Shown: piece after piece, positions 1 through 10,386 of the stretch | How positions within the stretch are numbered: the stretch's first letter is position 1 | How the letters are laid out: each line of letters begins with the position of its first letter | DNA from: Verrucomicrobiota bacterium | Lineage (GTDB): Bacteria > Verrucomicrobiota > Verrucomicrobiia > Limisphaerales > JAJOIW01 | DNA length: 40,427 bases | Assembly (NCBI GenBank): GCA_021209225.1 | Contig: JAJOIW010000230.1 | Coordinates: 1 to 40,427 of the forward strand | Direction of reading: 5' to 3' | Made by a program: the position numbers and the translations under genes | Notes under the pieces: generated by a model | Told to the model about the DNA's origin: nothing | Seen by the model: only the letters and a program-made list of their open reading frames with translations | The model's database searches: none

Positions 1-122
1 CCCTTCATTTCAGGAGCCAGGAGTATCTCGTCAGGGGCCCCATGGAGACCGTCCCCTAAAAGCAAAGCGAATACCTGTCCAATTTCACCCCATCCTATGA
101 GTGTGCGAAGAGCCTGACTCAT
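1..122 (-). CDS. Possible N-terminus of an unknown gene, cut by the left edge
   Basis: An open frame starts with ATG at 122 and runs off the window at position 1 without a stop, giving about 40 residues that begin MSQALRTLIGWGEIGQ and continue with LLGDGLHGAPDEILLAPE. The residue mix looks like a real soluble protein, and the same stretch read on the plus strand looks less natural. The upstream sequence contains only GGATCC as a weak ribosome-binding candidate. I do not recognise the family and give no function. If real, it is transcribed divergently from the CotH gene. Confidence 0.35.
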   Translation of the reverse strand, partial: MSQALRTLIGWGEIGQVFALLLGDGLHGAPDEILLAPEMK

Positions 123-298
123 GATCGAGGATCCATTTGATGCAACCTGAAGTCCCGGGATACATTACAGGATTGGATGCTAATTTTCATGATTTCTATC
201 CAGCGTCTCGACGGTTTTACCGACAAGCACTATGTTACCTTTATGTGACACCGGTGAGATAAGTTCAGTCTCAATCCGGGACTACGGACATTACTTTT
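123..298. other. Intergenic region upstream of the CotH gene
   Basis: This 176-base stretch separates the partial minus-strand gene from the CotH gene. I see no convincing promoter, hairpin or Shine-Dalgarno sequence; a GGA lies about 12 bases before the ATG at 299. Confidence 0.4.
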
Positions 299-3200
299 AT
301 GAATTGGATGATTCGATTGAGATGGAGGAAGGGCAGTCTGTGCCTTTGGCAATGGGTTTTTCTGGCAGGTATTCTGGCGTTTCAAGGCGAAATAAATCAG
401 GCATTAGGGCAGGATGTGGTGATTTCTGAATTTTTGGCGATCAATAATTCCGAATCACGGGACGATGATGGGGATCGGTCTGACTGGATTGAGCTATTTA
501 ACCGCTCCAGCCAACCCGTCAATCTCGCAGGCTGGAAATTAATGGATGGATCCACTTCAGCCACTCCATGGACATTTCCATCAGTTACAATGGGAGCCAA
601 TGCAAGAATGGTTGTTTATGCTTCAGGGAAAGACCGGGTGGAATCAGGTCGCCCATTGCATACCAATTTCCAGCTCAACAGAGATGGGGAGTATCTGGCT
701 CTGGAACGACCAGATGGATCGAAAGCAACCGAATTCACCCCCCAATATCCGCCTCAATCACCAGACATATCCTATGGGATTCTTGAATCCAAGGGAGATG
801 AGGAAATTGTACTGGATCTGAATGCCCCCGGCTCGTGCATGGATTCCAGGGGATAATTCCCTGGGTCAATCCTGGATCTCCCCGGACTTCAATGACAGCA
901 GTTGGAAAAGTGGCTCCACAGGTGTGGGTTATGACTACCCGGGATTGACGGGGTTGGATGTCTCCGAGATGCGCAACGTCAACGAATCAGTCTACATAAG
1001 AGTGAAATTCTCTTTGTCCCGGATTCCAACTTATTCACGACTGGTATTGCGGATGCAGTATGAGGATGGCGTCGCCGTTTTCCTCAACGGCTCAGAAATT
1101 GTCAGGGACAACGCTCCCGCATCATTGACGTGGAATTCCGGGGCTCCGCAAAATCGGCCTGACAACATCGCTCTCATCCCCATCGACTTCGACATCACCC
1201 CGCACAGCCCATTACTGAAAACCGGTGAGAACATCCTCGCAATCCACGGCCTCAATAACCTGGTCACGAGTTCGGATATTCTTTTCCGGCCACAAATCAT
1301 CGGCATCGGAGAATCGGAAAATGGAGGCTATGGGTATTCCTACAAGCCATCCCGACGTGAACCCAATGGGGAGGTCTATCCAGCCATGGCCCCATCCGTC
1401 GTATATTCTCAACCTGGCACCAGTTTCCTGTCCCCCATTTCCCTGACACTCACGATCGGTGCGCCAGCGACCGATGGAATGGAAATCAGATATACCCTCA
1501 ATGGAACCATTCCCACTCCATCATCCACTCTCTACACGTCCCCCATCCGCCTGTCTCAATCGTCCGTGGTGACAAGCCGGGTTTTTGGAAAATCCGGATC
1601 CACCGGCCCGGTCGCCCGGGAAATATATTCTCTGATCCATTCCTCAGCGGCGGACTTCTCCAGCAACCTCCCACTTATGGTCCTGGATGCTCAGGGATTT
1701 GCCGGCATTCCCTCATTTGGTTTATTGCCCGTATACCTCTCGATTTTCGAACCGGATGCAACTGGCCGGACCCGGTTGACCACCCCCCCCGTCGTCCAAT
1801 CCTCGGCCGGAATCCGTGACCGCGGGTCCAGCACAGCTGGACGCCCAAAACCATCACTCAATCTCGAGTTATGGGACCCTTATGGAAATGACCAGAATCT
1901 GAGCTTGTTGGGCATGCCAGCTGAATCCGATTGGATCCTCTGGGGGCCATACAACTTTGACCCCACCTATTTGCGCAATCCATTGATATATGAATTAAGC
2001 AATCAGATAGGTTCCTATGCGGTTCGCACCCGGTTTGTCGAACTGTACCTCAACCTCGATGGAAATCAGGTGGATTCAGGTGACTACCACGGAGTTTATG
2101 TCCTGATGGAAAAAATCACCCGCGATGCGGATAGGGTCGATGTCGAACGTCTTTTCCCCGAGCATAATCAGGAACCCTATATATCCGGCGGATACATATT
2201 CAAAATCGACCGCCCCGACCCAGGCGATGGAGGATTTTCTGTTCCAGGCCAGAATGTCCTCTATGTCGAACCCAAAGAAGAGGAAATGGAAACCAATGAG
2301 CGCGCCTCTCAACGGCAATGGGTATCCACATATTTCCGGAATTTTGTCACTTCGACAACCAATCGCACCCGGCCCACACCCACATACCACAACTTTCTGG
2401 ATGTGAATGCCTCAATAGACCACCACCTTCTGAATGTGCTGGCATTCAATGTCGACGCGCTGAGATTGAGCACTTACATGCACCTTCCGAGAAATGGGAA
2501 ACTGACATTCGGACCAATCTGGGATTTTGATCGATCCCAGGGATCCACTGATGGGCGGGATTCAAATCCTGCGGTCTGGAGGTCCCAGAATGGGGACCTG
2601 GGAACAGATTTTTTCAATTACCCCTGGTGGAGCAACCTCTTCCAGGATCTGGAGTTTTTCCAGCTCTATATCGATCGCTGGCAGGATTGGAACGCCGGCC
2701 CACTCAGCCTGACCCACATCAGAAATGTCATTGATTCCATGGCGAATGCCGTGCGTGAGGCGTCCGTGCGCAACGAACAGAGGTGGGGGACATTCAGATC
2801 CCCATTCAACACCGAGATTTCCCGAATGAAGACCTGGTATACGCAGCGCATCAACTTTATCAATAGCCAGTTTGTGGACCGCCCGACTATCACTGCGACA
2901 CCTTCCACCGATGGAAAAAGCTTTATTGTCACCATGACTTCCCCCGATGGTGGCAATGTCTATTACACAACGGATGGTTCCGACCCACGCCAGATTGGTG
3001 GGACGCCCTCCTCCCAGGCACGAATCTATTCCACGCCTGTGACAGTGAATGAAACGGTGTCCCTGATGGCCAGAGCATTCAATTCCCAGCACCGGGCGGT
3101 CACTGGCGCGAACAATCCTCCCTTGGCCAGCCAATGGTCAGGACCAGTGATCAGGCGACTGGCCGTTCATGAGCAACCTCGGCAGGGAGATCTCATCATC

Positions 3201-4940
3201 TCAGAAATCCAATACCACCCATATCCACCCACACCGACGGAAAGGATCAACGACCCCGCCCTCACGGAAAATGATTTTGAATATTTGGAAATCTCCAATA
3301 TCTCGCAGTCCATTCTCGACATCGGTGAACTCACCCTGCAGGACGGTATCGATTTTCAATTCTCCACAGGATCGATACAAACCCTTGCTCCAGGGGAATC
3401 CGTTCTCATAGTAAGCAATCGCTCCGCATTCTCAAAACGATATACATCCACTTCGGCCTCCAGAATCACTGGAGTGTTCTCGAGGTCGTTATCCAATAGT
3501 GGAGAATGGATCAGACTCACGCATCCACAGAATGGCATCCTCTTCGAAACGGATTACAGGGATGGATGGTTCCCGCTCACCGATGGAGTTGGCTTTTCCC
3601 TCGTTCCATCCGGCAATCAGAACGCCTCTCCATCTGACAAATCCTGGTGGAGGCAGAGCCAATCCATCCATGGATCGGCTGGACAGACCGATCCGGAACC
3701 CCTTGAGTTTCCAAGGGTCGTCGTGCATGAATTCCTCGCACACAGCGACCTCCCCCTGGTCGACACCATTGAGATTTATAATGCGTCCGATACGGCTGTT
3801 CAGATCGGTGGATGGTACCTGTCTGACAACTCCCAGGAACCCTATAAATTCCAGATCCCCACGCCTACTGTGATCGAATCCCGGGGCTACTGGCTCGTGG
3901 ATGAATCTCAATTCAATTTATCTCCACCGGCACAGATTCCATTTTCATTGAGCGCCACCGGAGAACAGATTTTTCTTTTTGCGGCTGATCAGAATGGCCA
4001 ATTGACCGGGTATTACGATGGCCATGACTTTTCAGGTTCCAAAAGCGGTGTCTCCTTCGGACGCACCCGCATCAGCACTGGCCAAGAAAAATGGGCGCCC
4101 TTGAAGACCAGGACTTTTGGATCCGCCAATTCCGAACCCCTTGTTGGACCGGTCATCATCTCAGAATTTCTTTACCACCCACCAGATAAGCAGAATCTCC
4201 CCAATTCAGAGGATGAGTTCGTCGAAATCACCAATCCCACATCCAACCCCATCCCCCTCTTTGACCCCAATCTCCCAGAAAATACCTGGAGATTACGCGG
4301 CGGAATTGATTTTAATTTCCCTCCAAATATCACCCTGGCACCAAAAGAGGTCATTGTGGTTCTGGCAGTGGATCCTCAAACCAATCCGACAGCCGTTGAA
4401 TCCTTGAAATCCATCTTCCAGATTCCAGCTGGCGTAAGGTTTTTCGGTCCATTCTCAGGAAACCTCAACAATGCCGGGGATAAGATTTCTCTGCGCGCCC
4501 CGGATGCCCCACAACCCGGCACCAGCCAACAAGCCGGAGAAATCCCCTACTTTGATGTCGATGCAGTCGAGTATGCTCCGCGTTCACCATGGCCAATCAA
4601 TGTATCAGGTTCTGGAAACTCCGTCACACGCTCCAACCCGAATGGATTTGGATTGGACCCCATCCACTGGATTGGATCCGTTCCTTCTCCCGGCATATTT
4701 GTTTCCTCCCGTCCGGAAATCCAATCCATTCAAATTCAGAATGGATCCCTTATCATACAATTTGAAGCACCCTCCCCCGGGGCATATTCACTCCTGAAAA
4801 AATCATCCATCCACACCGGAAGTTGGATCGCTGTCGAGGACGTCAACTCCCAAGCAGCCTCACAAATCATCCAATTCAACTATCCTATCCCCAATAACCC
4901 AACAAACGAATTCTTCCTCATCCGTAAAAATAGAGAGTGA
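299..4940 (+). CDS. Giant secreted CotH-kinase / lamin-tail-domain protein (frame broken near 825-829)
   Basis: About 1,546 residues if the frame break is repaired. A basic N-terminus and a hydrophobic stretch ending near ALGQ form a signal peptide. Then come: lamin-tail domain 1 (about 38-165, VVISEFLAIN, WIELFN); a jelly-roll module (about 180-337, SPDFNDSSW, VFLNGSEI); a chitobiase-type C-terminal module (about 364-445); a CotH kinase-like domain (about 455-860, with GDYHGVYVLMEKI and GPIWDFDRSQG); another chitobiase-type module (YYTTDGSDP); and three more lamin-tail domains near 3180, 3715 and 4150. The frame from 299 stops at 856. The frame from 822 carries the rest, and removing one C from C5 at 825-829 joins them as LNAPARAWIPGDN. 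CotH-family proteins are protein kinase-like; in PVC bacteria such giants are predicted exported surface proteins of unknown substrate. Real truncation into a 185-residue fragment is possible but less likely. Confidence 0.85.
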
Positions 4941-5025
4941 ACCTGATTCTGAAGATGTATTGAAATCGCATCCCCATGAATCTGACGTGCACTGCAGTTC
5001 AGGTCGAGCAGGTTCCATGATGAAA

Positions 5026-5056
5026 TCGGGGGCTGAATGCCCCCGACAGTTTTGGG
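5026..5056 (+). terminator. Candidate terminator after the CotH gene
   Basis: TCGGGGGC and GCCCCCGA form a perfect 8-bp stem (5026-5033 with 5039-5046) around a TGAAT loop, about 85 bases after the CotH stop. The following CAGTTTTGGG is only a short T-run, so termination may be weak. Confidence 0.5.
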
Positions 5057-5074
5057 TATGAAAAAAACGTACAT

Positions 5075-5101
5075 GAAAAATCACCAGACATGTATCTGGT
5101 G
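5075..5101 (-). terminator. Rho-independent terminator of the first pseudopilin gene
   Basis: CACCAGA and TCTGGTG (5082-5088 with 5095-5101) form a perfect 7-bp stem with a 6-base loop. On the minus strand it is followed directly by ATTTTTC. It lies about 29 bases after the pseudopilin stop codon. Confidence 0.65.
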
Positions 5102-5129
5102 AAGGAGAAAACGGAGGATGTAATTAATG

Positions 5130-5954
5130 TTATGGGGCGACGTTGGCTGGGCGTTGTGTGGCCACTTCGTTGCCTGGCATGGAAACGCGGTTGTAATCAT
5201 CTCCTGAGTTGAGGATGGCCTCACGCAAGCGGGAGGTTGTGACCTGTTGAACAGATCCGTCAGCCAATCCCACGTTTCCAGCTGCCTGGTGAATATCGTT
5301 TTCAGTCCAGCTCATCTCCTCGTCCCGGACTCCAGCCGCGACCGAAATCCGGCGGAAAGCATTTCCCATGTCACCAAAGTTTGAGGTGCCAAAAACGAAA
5401 CGGCGGCTGATACGGCCCGCCACAGTTCCATTGAATGTCGGGGTGCCTTCCAGGTTGCGATCGCCCGTAAGAAGCATCCCAGGCTTGGTCTCATCTCCTT
5501 CAACACCAATGAAAAATGAAATGTTGTCGTTGGCAGCAAAAGCAATCCCATTTTGTCCGTCCTGAAGAATTGAGAAATCTGTCGATTCCTGACGGGCATT
5601 ATCCGCAGGGCAGATGCAGACTTTGGGCACATTCAGCTCATTGGATAACACCAGGAAATGATACCAGGTGCGTTGGGCATTGCGTCTCTCGATAATTTCC
5701 GACGATCCACCATTATTCATGGATACGTAAAATGGAAACCGGTCCTCATTATCCGTTGCCCACAACTTGTATCCCAGTGAAATCTGCTTGAGGTTGTTGA
5801 CGCACTTGATTCTGACTGCTTTCGCTTTCGCTTTGCTCAATGCCGGCAATAACATGGATGCCAGAATCGCTATGATGGCTATAACAACCAATAACTCAAT
5901 CAGGGTGAATCCTTTGAGCCTGCAGCTTTTATTAAACTTGATGTCTGTTTTCAT
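5130..5954 (-). CDS. Stand-alone pseudopilin, H-X9-DG type (274 aa)
   Basis: The N-terminus carries a short basic leader, then [19 protein letters not shown], the class III prepilin cleavage and methylation site with its membrane helix. Near the C-terminus, [12 protein letters not shown] gives the H-X9-DG signature typical of the many solitary pseudopilins of PVC bacteria (DUF1559-like). A prepilin peptidase should cut after the Gly and before Phe; the globular part would be periplasmic or surface-exposed. I chose ATG 5954 because AAAGGA lies about eight bases upstream and the leader then has the usual length; a longer frame to 6014 lacks such a site. It follows the LysR gene on the same strand with a gap of about 137 bases. 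Its specific role is unknown. Confidence 0.85.
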   Translation of the reverse strand: MKTDIKFNKSCRLKGFTLIELLVVIAIIAILASMLLPALSKAKAKAVRIKCVNNLKQISLGYKLWATDNEDRFPFYVSMNNGGSSEIIERRNAQRTWYHFLVLSNELNVPKVCICPADNARQESTDFSILQDGQNGIAFAANDNISFFIGVEGDETKPGMLLTGDRNLEGTPTFNGTVAGRISRRFVFGTSNFGDMGNAFRRISVAAGVRDEEMSWTENDIHQAAGNVGLADGSVQQVTTSRLREAILNSGDDYNRVSMPGNEVATQRPANVAP

Positions 5955-6091
5955 TACTTTTGTCCTTTCATCGTATAGATTGCTCCAAATCACATGTCTG
6001 TAAGCATGAATCATGATTCATTGTTGAGGACAAACAGTCAAAGAGTTAAAACCTGAGTGTCATTTCATATATACCGAACTATATAGAGTAT

Positions 6092-7027
6092 TTATTTCTT
6101 TACTTTTCTCGTCTTTTTAATTTTCGATTCGGTGAATATATTTTTCTGGGCTGATTCTGTGACCAGGCGCACGGCTGGGTTGATGAGTTTCCGTTGGGCT
6201 GTGATCACGTAGTAGGCATTGTGGGAATTGGGGATTTCACCGAGTATCCGCAGGTTATAATGAGACATGGCTTCGTTCACACAAACCGAGGGGATTGCGA
6301 TATACCCACATCCATCGGAGGCCATCACTTTCATTAGTGCGAGATCATCAAATTCAGCCGCCACCATAGGATCCATACCAATCTCATGGAACCAGAAATC
6401 CAGGCTCTGCCGCAGAGGAGTCCCTTCCGTGGGAAGGAGCGCCGGCAGGCTGGATAGAACCTGTGGAAAGGCGACCTCGGTGTCAGGCACCAATTTTTTT
6501 GAAACACAGATGGTTGTGGAGGTTTCACCCAATGCATGACTGAAAAGTTTCAGGTTGGGATTGCTGGGAGCCGGCACGTCCGCCAGGATGATATCGATGC
6601 GATGCATTGCCAGTTCCCCGACCAGATCATCAATTTTTCCCTCCAGAAAGGTCACCCGCACTGGATCACTCATGGCAAAGACCGGCCGGAATATATCATT
6701 GGTCACCAGCTTGGGAACAGAATCCACAACCCCGACCACCAGCCGGAGGGCTTTGTTGGACTTCTTCTGCCCGACCACCTGAACAAGTTCACGACCTATG
6801 GAAAAGATGTCATCGGCGTAATTGAACACAACCTTCCCTGCGTGGGTCAATCGGTTACGCCTCCCATCCTTTTCAAAAAGTTTTTCACCTATAGAGGATT
6901 CAAGTTCCCGGATCTGTTCGGACAATGAGGATTGAGACACATGCATTTTCTGCGCTGCCGGAGCTAATCCGCCTTCCCGGGCCACTGCCCAGAAATATCT
7001 GAGATGATGATAATTTAACCATTCCAT
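6092..7027 (-). CDS. nhaR: NhaR-like LysR-family transcriptional regulator
   Basis: 311 residues, a normal LysR length. The N-terminal winged helix-turn-helix covers roughly residues 1-65, with the NhaR-like opening HHLRYFWAVAREGG and the recognition region HVSQSSLSEQIRELE. The rest is a periplasmic-binding-protein-like effector domain. NhaR controls Na+/H+ antiporter genes in Escherichia coli; no nhaA-type gene lies here, so the target is not shown by context. It is divergent from the hibernation factor gene, and the 193-base gap between them, which holds a short palindrome, is the natural place for autoregulation. The C-terminus ends in a lysine-rich tail. The family call is firm; the nhaR name marks only the subfamily. 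Confidence 0.85.
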   Translation of the reverse strand: MEWLNYHHLRYFWAVAREGGLAPAAQKMHVSQSSLSEQIRELESSIGEKLFEKDGRRNRLTHAGKVVFNYADDIFSIGRELVQVVGQKKSNKALRLVVGVVDSVPKLVTNDIFRPVFAMSDPVRVTFLEGKIDDLVGELAMHRIDIILADVPAPSNPNLKLFSHALGETSTTICVSKKLVPDTEVAFPQVLSSLPALLPTEGTPLRQSLDFWFHEIGMDPMVAAEFDDLALMKVMASDGCGYIAIPSVCVNEAMSHYNLRILGEIPNSHNAYYVITAQRKLINPAVRLVTESAQKNIFTESKIKKTRKVKK

Positions 7028-7057
7028 AACGTGGACAATTTAATCAGGTTATTCCGT

Positions 7058-7070
7058 ACGAACAATTCGT
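7058..7070. promoter_or_regulatory. Short palindrome in the LysR/hibernation-factor intergenic region
   Basis: ACGAA-CAA-TTCGT is a perfect interrupted palindrome 31 bases upstream of the LysR start codon, in the divergent intergenic region. LysR proteins commonly bind interrupted dyads near their own promoter. This is inference; the arms are only five bases long. Confidence 0.3.
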
Positions 7071-7220
7071 TATCTTCTATTTGTCCGATATATTTTTCCG
7101 AAGTAGTTTCGGGGCATCAAGTGAATGAGTATTCCCAGTCGGAGGATCTGCGTGGGTCCTCTGAAGTCACAATGTTCACATGAATACAACCTGAAAAAGT
7201 TCAATAAAGAGAAAGCTACG

Positions 7221-7580
7221 ATGATGCAGATAGAAATAACTCAAAAGAATATGATCAGTCTTGAGACGCTGGAGGAATGGATGCAGGGGCAGATGATTTC
7301 ACTGAGTGCCTTGCGACAGATTGATGTGGCCCGTGTCCATCTGTCCTGGTCGATCAATGAGAGTCCTGCGTTTAAGGTTGAAATACATTTGGTCACGCCG
7401 GGGCCGGATTTTCACTCCATGGGGTGTGATCATACGATAGTGGCCGCCTTCACCAAGGCATTTGACTCCATCGAGAGCAAAATTCTGCACGCAACCCAGG
7501 GGCGTAAAAAAAATGCCAGGAATAAACTGATTTTCCGGGTGCGGTCGCCGGCTGTGAGCCGGAGTGGGCCGATGCGTTAA
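7221..7580 (+). CDS. hpf: Short ribosome hibernation factor (HPF/RaiA, S30EA N-terminal domain family)
   Basis: With the start at ATG 7221 the product has 119 residues (MMQIEITQKNMISLETLEE), matching a short HPF without the C-terminal dimerisation domain. A run shortly before the C-terminus (AFTKAFDSIESKILHATQGR) resembles the last helix of the S30EA fold, and the preceding strand pattern (VHLSWSINESPAFKVEIHL) fits it. Such proteins bind the 30S subunit near the decoding centre and silence ribosomes under stress. The frame opens further upstream at 7125, but that segment looks unlike the family; the purine-rich AAAGAGAAAG precedes the chosen start. YfiA-like inhibition without dimerisation is equally possible. 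Confidence 0.7.
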   Translation: MMQIEITQKNMISLETLEEWMQGQMISLSALRQIDVARVHLSWSINESPAFKVEIHLVTPGPDFHSMGCDHTIVAAFTKAFDSIESKILHATQGRKKNARNKLIFRVRSPAVSRSGPMR

Positions 7581-7780
7581 ACAAGTGGAAAATAGTGAAT
7601 TTGGTGAGGTGAATTGTCTTCAATCCGGACAATTTGCCTTCATTTTTTACTGGGATTGGCGATGAGGATAGAGGTTGCTTTCGGACATCGATGAGTTCAG
7701 GAATAGAAAATATTCTGGAAATGATTGAAATTCAGCAACTTCCAACGAAAATAAGCGCAGAAAAAAAGATAGGATTTGGC

Positions 7781-8902
7781 ATGGATGGGAATGAACCGAG
7801 GAATGCACAAGAGGTGGTGACGAGTGATCTGATGGACATCACTGAGCGACTCCACCAGGAATTTGGCAGGATGAGCGGCCAGAAGTTGTTGATAGTGGGT
7901 GGGGCCGGATTTCTGGGGTATTACCTGGTGCAGAGTGTTCTGTTTTACAATCAGAGTGCGGCCAAACCGATTGAGGTGACGGTGTATGACAATTACATTC
8001 GGGGTATTCCCCAGTGGTTGAAGGCGCTGGAGGGAGACCGGCATTTGCGGTTGGTGAAGCACGACATCACGCACCCGCTTCCAGAAGACATGGAGGAGGT
8101 GGACTGGATTATTCATGCGGCATCGATTGCATCGCCCATCTTCTATCGCAAGCACCCGATAGCCACGATGGATGCCAACGTGGGGGGATTGAGGACACTT
8201 CTGGATTATTGTTTGAAGCGCAAGGATCAGGGAAAGCCGGTAGCAGGGTTTCTGTATTATTCGACGAGTGAGATTTATGGGGATCCGACACCGGATGCCA
8301 TTCCAACACCCGAGACCTACCGGGGATTGGTATCCTGCACGGGACCGAGGGCCTGCTACGATGAATCCAAGCGTTTCGGTGAGACCTTGTGTGTGAACTT
8401 TGCCCTGCAGTATGAATTGCCAATAGCTATGGCCAGGCCATTCAACAATTTCGGACCTGGGTTAAAGATCACGGATCGTCGGGTGATCCCGGATTTTGCG
8501 CGGAACATCTTCGACAATGAGGACATTGTGCTTCTGTCCGATGGGAGTCCAACGCGGACATTCTGCTACATAGCCGATGCCATCACAGGATATTACAAGA
8601 TTCTGGTGAATGGCCGACCAGGGGAACCCTACAACATCGGTGTGGAAAAACCTGAGATTTCGATGTTCGATCTCGCTTCGAGAATGGCGGACATCGGCCG
8701 GTCCCATTTTGGCTACACAGGAAAAGTGACGCGTCAGGTGAGCCAGGATCGCGAGTATTTGACAGATAACCCGAATCGACGGTCCCCCATCATAGAGAAG
8801 GCACGGGAACAACTGGGCTATGATCCAAAGTGGTCCATCGATGACGCCCTGCTCAGAACGATGATCTGGTATAAGGATAATCTGGTTGCGGAGGATCTTT
8901 AA
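7781..8902 (+). CDS. UDP-glucuronate decarboxylase-like NAD-dependent sugar epimerase/dehydratase
   Basis: 373 residues from ATG 7781. The short-chain dehydrogenase fold shows the NAD-binding GGAGFLGYYLVQ, the STSEIYGDP strand with the Glu characteristic of UDP-glucuronate decarboxylases, GPRACYDESKR with the catalytic Tyr and Lys, and RPFNNFGPG followed by an Arg-rich loop. The family converts UDP-glucuronate to UDP-xylose. The next gene makes UDP-glucuronate, which supports this assignment. An N-terminal extension of about 40 residues precedes the Rossmann fold. The frame opens further upstream at a TTG (7634), but I prefer ATG 7781, which has AGG about ten bases before it. Related dTDP-glucose dehydratase-like activities cannot be ruled out. 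Confidence 0.75.
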   Translation: MDGNEPRNAQEVVTSDLMDITERLHQEFGRMSGQKLLIVGGAGFLGYYLVQSVLFYNQSAAKPIEVTVYDNYIRGIPQWLKALEGDRHLRLVKHDITHPLPEDMEEVDWIIHAASIASPIFYRKHPIATMDANVGGLRTLLDYCLKRKDQGKPVAGFLYYSTSEIYGDPTPDAIPTPETYRGLVSCTGPRACYDESKRFGETLCVNFALQYELPIAMARPFNNFGPGLKITDRRVIPDFARNIFDNEDIVLLSDGSPTRTFCYIADAITGYYKILVNGRPGEPYNIGVEKPEISMFDLASRMADIGRSHFGYTGKVTRQVSQDREYLTDNPNRRSPIIEKAREQLGYDPKWSIDDALLRTMIWYKDNLVAEDL

Positions 8903-8945
8903 GAGCGTGGTGAGTGGCACGAAGCCGGAAAGACAAATTTCGAAT

Positions 8946-10294
8946 ATGAATCTCTCTGTTATAGGAACTGGATATGTGGGCCTGGTCAGCGGTGTCTGCC
9001 TGGCGGAAAAAGGCCATCAGGTTGTTTGCGTCGACATTGATCCCGGGAAAGTCGATACGATCAACCAGGGAATCCCCCCAATTCATGAAATCGGGTTGGA
9101 CGAGTTACTGAAAAAGCATGCTGGGAAAAAGTTGGTGGCCACGACGGATCTTCGCCAAGCCGTTCTGGCGTCAGAGATTTCTTTGATCGCCGTGGGGACC
9201 CCATTTGATGGAGAGCGCATCGACCTGAAATATATCCGCAAGGCAGCCGAACAGATTGGACAAATCCTGCGGGAAAAGTCCACCTGGCACACGGTGGTTG
9301 TCAAAAGCACAGTGGTCCCGGGAACAACGGACGAAGTCGTTCTGAATGCTCTGGAGCTGGCATCCGGAAAAAAAGCGGGAGTCGACTTTGGCGTTGGAAT
9401 GAATCCGGAATTCCTCAAAGAAGGAGAGGCCATTGCGGATTTCATGAATCCGGACCGGATTGTGCTGGGAGGAGTCTGCGAGCGAAGCCGGGAGGCGCTG
9501 AGTGAATGTATGCGGTTTTCCTGTATGTGGAGAAAATCCGCACGAATTGCCGGACGGCTGAAATGATCAAATACACGGCGAATTCGCTTTTGGCCACGAT
9601 GATCTCATTTTCAAATGAGATAGGGAATTTATGTGCGGCGATACCGGGAGTGGATGTGACGGAAGTCATGAAAGGGGTCCATGCCGACAAGAGACTGACA
9701 CCGATTCTGCCCGACGGGAGTCGCATTCGCCCGGGGTTTGTCAGTTATCTGGAAGCTGGCTGTGGATTTGGTGGCAGCTGTTTTCCCAAGGATGTCAAAG
9801 CATTGGCAGCACATGGGAAATCCCATCAGGTTCCCATGCGGATCCTGGAATCTGTCCTCGAGGTCAATGCCTGTCAACCGGAGCAGATGATCCGGCTGTT
9901 GAAGGAGAAGCGATCCAGCATTAAGGATTTGGCCATCTCCATCCTTGGTCTGGCTTTCAAACCTGGAACAGATGACATCCGTGAATCACCTGCCATTCCA
10001 GTGATCCAACGACTTCTGGAGGAGGGCGCCCGAATCAAGGCATACGACCCGATTGCAGCAAAAGCCATGTCCCGGGAATTTTCCTCCCAGAAGATCCATT
10101 ACTGTCAGACGCTGGAGGAGGCAATCGATGAATCCAGTGCGGTATTGCTGATGACCCGCTGGAATGACTTTGCTCAACTCCCCCAGTTGCTCAGCCAGCG
10201 CAACCCCTCGGCCCTTCTCATTGATGGTCGTCGGTTCATCGACCACAAAAGCGTGCCAAACTACTCGGGTATCGGGATTGGCCCCAAATTTTAA
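8946..10294 (+). CDS. ugd: UDP-glucose 6-dehydrogenase (frame broken near 9504-9508)
   Basis: 449 residues after repair, normal for the family. It oxidises UDP-glucose to UDP-glucuronate with two NAD+. Visible are the N-terminal Rossmann motif GTGYVGLVSG, VGTPF, KSTVVPGTT, NPEFLKEGEA, the central NEIGNLC helix, and the catalytic cysteine in GCGFGGSCFPKD, then GLAFKPGTDDIRESP in the C-terminal NAD domain. The frame from the start ends at 9566, while the catalytic half lies in another frame from about 9506. Adding one base near 9504-9508 gives an uninterrupted SEx-YAVF-VEKIRTN. Without repair the enzyme would lack its cysteine. It starts 44 bases after the decarboxylase-like gene, so the two probably share a transcript that channels UDP-glucose towards UDP-xylose. 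Confidence 0.85.
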
Positions 10295-10386
10295 ATCCCG
10301 GTAAGGAACCACGTTTTCATCCTGCGCAGCCCGGATGGGGATTTCCAGCATGCGCTCTGTGAGGAGGATAAAAATAGTCTCCACCA

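Noticed and set aside
4960-5084. Small minus-strand frames between the CotH and pseudopilin genes
   Set aside because: They overlap two terminator hairpins and the end of the CotH gene, with no protein-like features.
7634-7780. N-terminal extension of the UDP-glucuronate decarboxylase-like protein
   Set aside because: It begins with TTG, has no ribosome-binding site and does not look like the family; ATG 7781 is a better start.
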